From NCBI GenBank assembly GCA_947455805.1, contig CANGSN010000008.1:1-19831 (forward strand): a stretch of 19,831 nt of DNA, given 5' to 3'. The notes beneath the pieces are model-generated. The model was not told the origin of the DNA and ran no database searches. It saw only the letters and a program-made list of their open reading frames with translations. The translations under genes were made by a program, and so were the position numbers. Of this stretch, positions 14,996 to 19,831 are shown one piece after another; positions within the stretch are counted from its first letter, which is position 1, and the number at the start of each line of letters is the position of its first letter. The stretch is from Planctomycetota bacterium (lineage in GTDB: Bacteria; Planctomycetota; UBA1135; UBA2386).

Positions 14996-15852
14996 GGTGT
15001 GGTGGCCTTCGCCAGTCGGTAGATGCGGGCCGCGTTGCCGCCGAACAGCAGTTCGCGCGTGCCCGCGGGCAGCCGTGCTGCCCAGTCGGCGACGATCGCA
15101 TGCACCGCGGCGTGGTCCCGCGCGGCCAGCAGGCAGACCGGCCAGTCGGAGCCGAACAGCACGCGGTGCTCGCCGAACGCGTCGAGCGCGCGGTCGAGGT
15201 ACCAGCGCAGGTCGTCGGCACGCCAGTTCTGCCAGTCGGCTTCGGTCACGAGGCCGCTGAGCTTGCAGGCAACGTGCGGAGCCGCGGCGACGCGGCGGAA
15301 CGCGCGTTCCCACTCGTCGCGTTCGCCGCGGGCGATCGCGGGCTTGCCGAGATGGTCGAGCACGAACGGCTGGTCCGGCAGCGCCTCGACGAAGTCCGCC
15401 GCCGCGTCGAGTTGGCGTGAGTGCACGAGCACGTCGTAGACCAGTTCGTGGCGCGCCAGCGTGCGCACGCCGGCGCGGAAGTCGCGGCGATGGAGGAAGT
15501 CGTCGGGCTCGGCCTGCACGACGTGGCGCAGGCCGACGAGCCGCGGCTCGCGCGCGAGGTTGGCGACGCGGTCGCGCGCGTCGGGCGCACACAGGTCGAC
15601 CCAGCCGACGACGCCGCGCACGAACGGGTGGCGCCGCGCGAGGTCGAGCAGGAACGTGTTCTCTTCGTCGCTGCAGCGCGCCTGCACGGCGATGCAGCCG
15701 TCGAAGCCGTTCTTCGCCAGTTCCGGCTGCAGGTCCGCCGGCAGGAAGTCGCGCGCGATGCGCTGCATGCGGGCATCGATCCAGCCGTACTCCTGCGGGC
15801 TGTAGTGCCAGAAGTGCTGGTGGGCGTCGATCCGCACGAGGGGCAGGATCAT
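14992..15852 (-). CDS. COG3618 amidohydrolase, probable sugar lactonase
   Basis: The 286-residue protein is a full-length amidohydrolase_2 (COG3618). It starts with the metal-binding H11-Q-H13-F-W, and carries LDHLGKP (H167) and FGSDWPV (D236). Members include L-fucono-1,5-lactonase and L-rhamnono-1,4-lactonase, which open the lactone formed by a sugar dehydrogenase. The ATGA overlap with the downstream SDR gene supports a dehydrogenase-lactonase pair. A UxaA-type dehydratase at 9465-11036 could take the resulting acid further. Sulfomuconolactone-type hydrolases are an alternative within the family. The ATG at 15852 gives the standard N-terminus; no Shine-Dalgarno precedes it. Confidence 0.9.
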   Translation of the reverse strand: MILPLVRIDAHQHFWHYSPQEYGWIDARMQRIARDFLPADLQPELAKNGFDGCIAVQARCSDEENTFLLDLARRHPFVRGVVGWVDLCAPDARDRVANLAREPRLVGLRHVVQAEPDDFLHRRDFRAGVRTLARHELVYDVLVHSRQLDAAADFVEALPDQPFVLDHLGKPAIARGERDEWERAFRRVAAAPHVACKLSGLVTEADWQNWRADDLRWYLDRALDAFGEHRVLFGSDWPVCLLAARDHAAVHAIVADWAARLPAGTRELLFGGNAARIYRLAKATTP

Positions 15853-15889
15853 GGGGGCGCTGTGCTGTCGCGCAAGTGCGCGGTCGGGC

Positions 15890-15895
15890 TATGCT
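15890..15895 (+). promoter_or_regulatory. Candidate -10 element (TATGCT)
   Basis: GGCTATGCTCGCC lies in the 54-bp gap between the lactonase and DUF262 genes. Only 11 nt separate the hexamer from the ATG at 15907, so any transcript would have almost no leader. Confidence 0.35.
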
Positions 15896-15906
15896 CGCCG
15901 CCGCCC

Positions 15907-17619
15907 ATGACTGCGACCAACTTCCGAACCGAGAACAACACGCTGCGCAAGCTGCTCGGCAATGGGCTCACCTATCGCGTGCCGCAGTTCCAGCGCGACT
16001 ACAGCTGGTCGGAGCAGGAGTGGGAAGACCTGTGGCAGGACCTGCTCGGCACTCTGCGCGACGACGGCGAGCCGGCCCACTACATGGGCTACCTCGTCCT
16101 GCAGTCCTCGGACGATCGCGTCTTCGACGTCATCGACGGACAGCAACGCTTGACCACCGTCAGCGTGCTGGTTCTGGCGGTGTTGAAAGGGCTGCAGCGT
16201 CTGGTCGACGCCGGCATCGATGCCGCGAGCAATCGCCAGCGCATGGACCAGATCCGTGGGACCTACCTCGGCTACCTGGATCCAGTGACCTTGGTCGCGA
16301 GGCCGAAGCTGACGCTGAATCGCAACAACAACGGCTATTGGCAGAGTCATGTCGTGCCGCTCGGAGCGATGCCGCAGCGTGGATTCCGGGCGTCGGAGCA
16401 GCTGCTGCGTGCGGCGTTCACCTGGTTCGACGAAAAGGTGAATGGCCTCGTCGCGTCGGAGGTCGACAAGGGCAAGGCTCTGGCCAGCTTCCTGGAGCGG
16501 ATCAGCGATCGCCTGTTCTTCACGGTCATCACCGTCACGGACGAGCTGAACGCCTACAAGGTGTTCGAGACGCTGAACGCGCGTGGCGTGCGCCTGTCCG
16601 CCACGGACCTGCTGAAGAACTGGCTGTTCTCGCTGCTCGCGCGCGACGGAGCCTCCAAGGAAGACGTTGCCGCACTCGAGGATCGGTGGGAGGCGATGGT
16701 CGGCAGGCTCGGCGCCGAGGACTTCCCGGACTTCCTGCGTGTCCACTGGAACAGTCGTCGCGAGTTCACGCGGCAGGCTGGCTTGTTCAAGACGATCCGG
16801 ACCCAGGTCGCCGATCGCGGCTCGGTGTTCGCCCTCTTGCGTGAGATGGAGGAGGACCTCGACCACTACCTGGCACTGGTGGAGCCCGAAGGGTCCAGCT
16901 GGTCGGAGTCGGCGAAGGAGAGCGCGCGCATCCTGAAGCTCTTCCGGGTGGAGCGGCCGCACTCCATGTTGATCGCTGCGCGCCGCCGCTTCCCACCGAA
17001 CGTGTTCGAGGACGTGCTCCGCGACTGCGTGGTCCTCAGCTTCCGGGCGAGCGTGATCTGTGGCTTCAGTGCTGGCGAGCAGGAGCGCGTCTTCAGTGAT
17101 GCGGCGCTGGCGATCGCTGCTGGCAAGCTCGAATCACGGAAGGCGGTGCTCGACCGATTGCGTGCGATCTACCCCGCGGACAAGACGTTTCGGGCAGCGT
17201 TCGCGGAGAAGGTGGTGCGGACCACGCAAGCCCGGAACGCGCGGGTCGTGCGCTACCTGCTCTGCAGGATCGAACGGCACGTCGGTGGGCGCGCAGAGAT
17301 CTCGTTCGACAGCGACAGCTTCAACATCGAGCACGTGCTGCCGCAGAACCCCGGGACCGAGTGGGGGCAGTTCACCGAGGCCGAAGCGGAAGGTCTCGTC
17401 TACCGCCTCGGCAACATGACGTTGACGAAGAGTGGCGACAACGCGGCGATGGGTAATGCCGGTTGGTCGAGCAAGCGCGCCGTACTCGAGCGCAGCGAGT
17501 TCGAGGTCACTCGCCGCATCGCTCGCGAGAACGAGTCCTGGGACGCCGGGCGCATCGCGGCCCACCAGGCGTGGCTGGCGACGCAGGCGTTGGCGATCTG
17601 GCGCATCGACGGTCTCTGA
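15907..17619 (+). CDS. GmrSD-like restriction protein (DUF262+DUF1524)
   Basis: The 570-residue protein fuses both halves of GmrSD. The N-terminal DUF262 domain has VPQFQRDYSW (25-34) and DVIDGQQRLTT (74-84), which in relatives bind and hydrolyse nucleotides. The C-terminal DUF1524 domain has the HNH-type motif IEHVLPQNP with H476, then YRLGNMTL (499-506) and conserved Asn/Lys further on. GmrSD enzymes are type IV restriction systems that cut glucosylated hydroxymethylcytosine phage DNA; many other members have untested targets. All motifs are present, so the protein looks intact. It stands alone between the lactonase and pseudouridine synthase genes, and its codon use is less GC-biased than theirs, suggesting transfer. 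Confidence 0.92.
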   Translation: MTATNFRTENNTLRKLLGNGLTYRVPQFQRDYSWSEQEWEDLWQDLLGTLRDDGEPAHYMGYLVLQSSDDRVFDVIDGQQRLTTVSVLVLAVLKGLQRLVDAGIDAASNRQRMDQIRGTYLGYLDPVTLVARPKLTLNRNNNGYWQSHVVPLGAMPQRGFRASEQLLRAAFTWFDEKVNGLVASEVDKGKALASFLERISDRLFFTVITVTDELNAYKVFETLNARGVRLSATDLLKNWLFSLLARDGASKEDVAALEDRWEAMVGRLGAEDFPDFLRVHWNSRREFTRQAGLFKTIRTQVADRGSVFALLREMEEDLDHYLALVEPEGSSWSESAKESARILKLFRVERPHSMLIAARRRFPPNVFEDVLRDCVVLSFRASVICGFSAGEQERVFSDAALAIAAGKLESRKAVLDRLRAIYPADKTFRAAFAEKVVRTTQARNARVVRYLLCRIERHVGGRAEISFDSDSFNIEHVLPQNPGTEWGQFTEAEAEGLVYRLGNMTLTKSGDNAAMGNAGWSSKRAVLERSEFEVTRRIARENESWDAGRIAAHQAWLATQALAIWRIDGL

Positions 17620-17646
17620 CGCCCCGGTCGCCTGCTCACCGCCGCA

Positions 17647-18621
17647 ATGCACGAAGCCGCGACGTTCCCGGTGACCGACGCCTACCGCGGCATGCGGCTC
17701 GATCGCTTCCTGCAGCAGATGCTGCCGCGCATGTCGCGCGCGTCGGTGCAGACGGCGATCGCGACGCGCGTGACGCTGGCGTCGGGCGCGTCGGCGAAGG
17801 CGAACCGGCGGCTCGTCGTCGGCGAGAGCGTGACGATCGCGCCGCACGGCGTGGCGAGGGCGAACGGCGAGGTCGGCGCCAGTTCCCAGGATGCAGGCCG
17901 TGAGAACGCGCCGATCGCCGTGCTCGCGCGCGGCGACGGCTGGATCGTCGTCGACAAGCCGGCCGGGCTTGCCACCACGCCGATGGTGCGGCGTCCCGGC
18001 GCCGACGTCGCCACGCGGCTGCGGATGAGTCCGGCGCACCGCCTCGATCGCTACACCAGCGGCTGCCTGCTGCTGACCAGCGAACCGCAGCTGGCGCGCA
18101 GCTTCGACCGCGCGTTCCGCGAGCATCGCATCGGCAAGGAGTACGTCGCCGTCGTCGAAGGCGAGCCGCCGGCGGCCCGGTTCGAGGTCGACGCACCGCT
18201 CGGCGTCGACGTGCACAGTCGCGTCACCGGCAAGATCGCCGTGCTGCCCGATGGGGCGCCGGCGCGCACGCTGTTCACGGTGCTGGCGTGCTTTGGCGAA
18301 CGCACGCTGCTGCGCGCCGAGCCGCGGACCGGGCGCCGGCACCAGATCCGCGTGCACCTCGCACACATCGGCCTGCCGATCGTCGGCGACGTGCTCTACG
18401 GGCCCGACGAGCGCAACTTCATCCGCTTGCAGCGCGGCCAGCCGTTCGCGGTGCCGCCGGGCCTGCTGCCCGGGCGCCATCTGCTGCACGCGCACCGCCT
18501 GCGGTTCGCGGATCCGGGGCACGGCGGGGCGATCGACGTGCAGGCGCCGTGGCCGGGCGATCTCGGCTTCGCCGACGCGATGCGCGGCGACGGGCTCGCC
18601 CCGGGTGCGGCGAGTTCCTAG
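17647..18621 (+). CDS. RluA-family pseudouridine synthase
   Basis: The 324-residue protein has an N-terminal S4-like RNA-binding domain (about 13-65) and the RluA catalytic domain. The signature HRLDRYTSG (131-139) includes catalytic D134. The second conserved block RTGRRHQIRVHL follows in the C-terminal half. It converts specific uridines of rRNA or tRNA to pseudouridine; the target (RluC, RluD or TruC-like) cannot be assigned. It follows the GmrSD-like gene by 27 nt, and its TAG stop overlaps a promoter candidate for the next gene. No Shine-Dalgarno is visible. Confidence 0.92.
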   Translation: MHEAATFPVTDAYRGMRLDRFLQQMLPRMSRASVQTAIATRVTLASGASAKANRRLVVGESVTIAPHGVARANGEVGASSQDAGRENAPIAVLARGDGWIVVDKPAGLATTPMVRRPGADVATRLRMSPAHRLDRYTSGCLLLTSEPQLARSFDRAFREHRIGKEYVAVVEGEPPAARFEVDAPLGVDVHSRVTGKIAVLPDGAPARTLFTVLACFGERTLLRAEPRTGRRHQIRVHLAHIGLPIVGDVLYGPDERNFIRLQRGQPFAVPPGLLPGRHLLHAHRLRFADPGHGGAIDVQAPWPGDLGFADAMRGDGLAPGAASS

Positions 18622-18624
18622 CAT
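18619..18624 (+). promoter_or_regulatory. Candidate -10 element (TAGCAT) of the sugar ABC operon
   Basis: CTAGCATCCGCGC (18618-18630) overlaps the stop codon of the pseudouridine synthase gene and lies 24 nt before the ATG of the sugar-binding lipoprotein gene. The same 13-nt string precedes the UxaA-family dehydratase gene, which may mean shared control or simply a common promoter type. Confidence 0.4.
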
Positions 18625-18648
18625 CCGCGCGCCCCACTCGCTCCCGCC

Positions 18649-19605
18649 ATGCTGCGAACGCTGCTGCTCGTGTCGTCGTTCGTCGTCGCCGCTGCTTGCG
18701 GCGGCTCCTCCGCTGCGGTGCCGGCCTCCGGCAAGCCGCGGCTGGTCGTGATCCCGAAGGGCACGACGCACGTGTTCTGGCAGGCGGTCGCGGCGGGTGC
18801 GCGCGCCGGCGGCGAGGCGGCCGGCGTCGAAGTGGTGTGGAAGGGGCCGCTGCAGGAGGACAGCCGCGAGCAGCAGATCCAGCTGGTGCAGCAGTTCGTC
18901 GGCGAAGGCGTCGCCGGCATCGCGCTGGCGCCGCTCGACCACGCCGCACTGGTGCCGGCGGTGCGGGCGGCGCGCGCGCGCGGCATCGAGGTCGTCGTGT
19001 TCGACAGTGATCTCGACGGCCAGGCCGGCAAGGACTACGCGAGCTTCGTCGCCACCGACAATCGCGCCGCCGGCGAACTCGCCGGGCGCCACCTGGCGCA
19101 GCTGCTGGGGGGCAAGGGCAAGGTCGCGATGCTGCGCTACCAGGTCGGTTCGGCGTCGACCGAAGCGCGCGAGGAAGGGTTCCTCGCGGCGGCGCGCGCC
19201 GGCGGCCTCGAGGTCGTCGTCGACAACCGCTACGCCGGTGCGTCGGTCGGCGAAGCCAAGACCACGGCACTGAACCTCGCCGACACGCTGCGGGGCGTGC
19301 AGGGCGTGTTCTGCAGCAACGAGCCGACGACGGTCGGCATGGTGCAGGCGCTGGTGCAGCTCGAGCTGGTGGGCAAGGTGCAGGTCGTCGGCTTCGACTG
19401 TTCGCCGCCGATCGCGCAGGCGTTGGGCGCGGGCCAGCTGGCGGCGATCGTCGTGCAGGACCCGCGGCGCATGGGCGAACTGGCGGTGCGCCACCTCGCC
19501 GACGCGGTCGCCAAGAAGGTCGTGCCGGCGCGCGTCGACACCGGTGCGGTGCTGGCGACGAAGGCGAACATGCACGAACCCGCGATCCGGAAGCTGCTCG
19601 AATGA
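18649..19605 (+). CDS. Ribose-type sugar ABC transporter binding lipoprotein
   Basis: The 318-residue protein has a lipoprotein signal peptide with lipobox VAAAC and lipidated C17. The rest is a periplasmic-binding-protein-like fold of the RbsB/LacI type, with IPKGTTHVFWQAVAAGA near the N-terminus, FDSDLDG, FVATDN and FCSNEPTTVGMVQAL. It should capture a sugar outside the cytoplasmic membrane for the ABC importer. The stop overlaps the start of the ATPase gene (ATGA), confirming an operon. The ligand is unknown; pentoses, hexoses or deoxy-sugars are all possible. The leader is C-rich with no Shine-Dalgarno. Confidence 0.9.
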   Translation: MLRTLLLVSSFVVAAACGGSSAAVPASGKPRLVVIPKGTTHVFWQAVAAGARAGGEAAGVEVVWKGPLQEDSREQQIQLVQQFVGEGVAGIALAPLDHAALVPAVRAARARGIEVVVFDSDLDGQAGKDYASFVATDNRAAGELAGRHLAQLLGGKGKVAMLRYQVGSASTEAREEGFLAAARAGGLEVVVDNRYAGASVGEAKTTALNLADTLRGVQGVFCSNEPTTVGMVQALVQLELVGKVQVVGFDCSPPIAQALGAGQLAAIVVQDPRRMGELAVRHLADAVAKKVVPARVDTGAVLATKANMHEPAIRKLLE

Positions 19606-19831
19606 CGGCACCGCGGCTCCTGGTCCGCGGACTGCAGAAGCGCTTCGGGCCGACGCAGGCACTCGCCGGCGTCGATTTCGCCGTGCAGCCGGGCGAGATC
19701 CACGCGCTGGTCGGTGAGAACGGTGCCGGCAAGTCGACGCTGCTGAAAGTGCTCGGCGGCGTGCAGGCGCCCGACGACGGCGAAGTCCGGCTCGACGGCC
19801 AGCCGTTCGCACCGCGCGATCCGGGGCAAGC
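19602..19831 (+). CDS. Sugar ABC transporter ATP-binding protein, N-terminal fragment
   Basis: The first 76 residues are in the window and the gene runs off the right edge. They show the A-loop region KRFGPTQAL and Walker A GENGAGKST, followed by LLKVLGGV. The style matches RbsA/MglA-type ATPases, which usually have two ATPase domains. The partner is the binding lipoprotein upstream, overlapping by ATGA; a permease gene would be expected beyond the window. A GGAAG lies about 11 nt upstream of the ATG. Confidence 0.9.
   Translation, partial: MTAPRLLVRGLQKRFGPTQALAGVDFAVQPGEIHALVGENGAGKSTLLKVLGGVQAPDDGEVRLDGQPFAPRDPGQ

Noticed and set aside
1..19831. CRISPR arrays, tRNA or rRNA genes, insertion sequences
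   Set aside because: No regularly spaced repeats, cloverleaf-like sequence, transposase or terminal inverted repeats were found on either strand.

Overview
The window is GC-rich, densely packed bacterial chromosomal DNA. I infer a planctomycete-like bacterium. The basis is two large secreted proteins of unknown function that end in a Cys-containing C-terminal module familiar from planctomycete genomes, secreted transglutaminase-like and alpha/beta-hydrolase-like proteins, and C-rich 5' leaders with almost no Shine-Dalgarno sequences. No rRNA, tRNA, CRISPR array or insertion sequence was seen, and no gene-free stretch exceeds about 220 bp.

Layout. Positions 1-1470 (minus): lutC (cut by the window edge) and lutB, overlapping by ATGA. 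Positions 1585-4502 (plus): two secreted proteins. Positions 4521-5856 (minus): a DUF433 antitoxin / DUF5615 PIN-like toxin pair whose toxin stop overlaps the GTG start of lutA. Positions 5932-11036 (minus): a zinc alcohol/sugar dehydrogenase, a 744-residue secreted protein and a UxaA-family sugar-acid dehydratase. Positions 11037-11255: a divergent intergenic region with an AT-rich core and three copies of a short repeat. Positions 11256-12653 (plus): an AAA/DUF4143 ATPase. Positions 12679-13920 (minus): a secreted alpha/beta-hydrolase-like protein. Positions 14018-15852 (minus): a COG3618 lactonase coupled by ATGA to an extended SDR dehydrogenase. Positions 15907-17619 (plus): a single-chain GmrSD-like (DUF262+DUF1524) protein. 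Positions 17647-19831 (plus): an RluA-type pseudouridine synthase, then a ribose-type sugar-binding lipoprotein and the start of its ABC ATPase, joined by ATGA.

How the genes may work together. Dehydrogenase (MDR and/or SDR), sugar lactonase, UxaA-type dehydratase and a ribose-type ABC importer fit a non-phosphorylative route for oxidising a sugar, possibly a deoxy-sugar such as L-fucose or L-rhamnose. Some of these routes end in L-lactate or lactaldehyde plus pyruvate, and LutABC would then oxidise L-lactate to pyruvate. The enzyme families are read from the sequence; the joint pathway is inference. Interspersed are accessory genes (toxin-antitoxin pair, DUF4143 ATPase, GmrSD-like nuclease), at least two of which use more A/T-ending codons than their neighbours and so look acquired.
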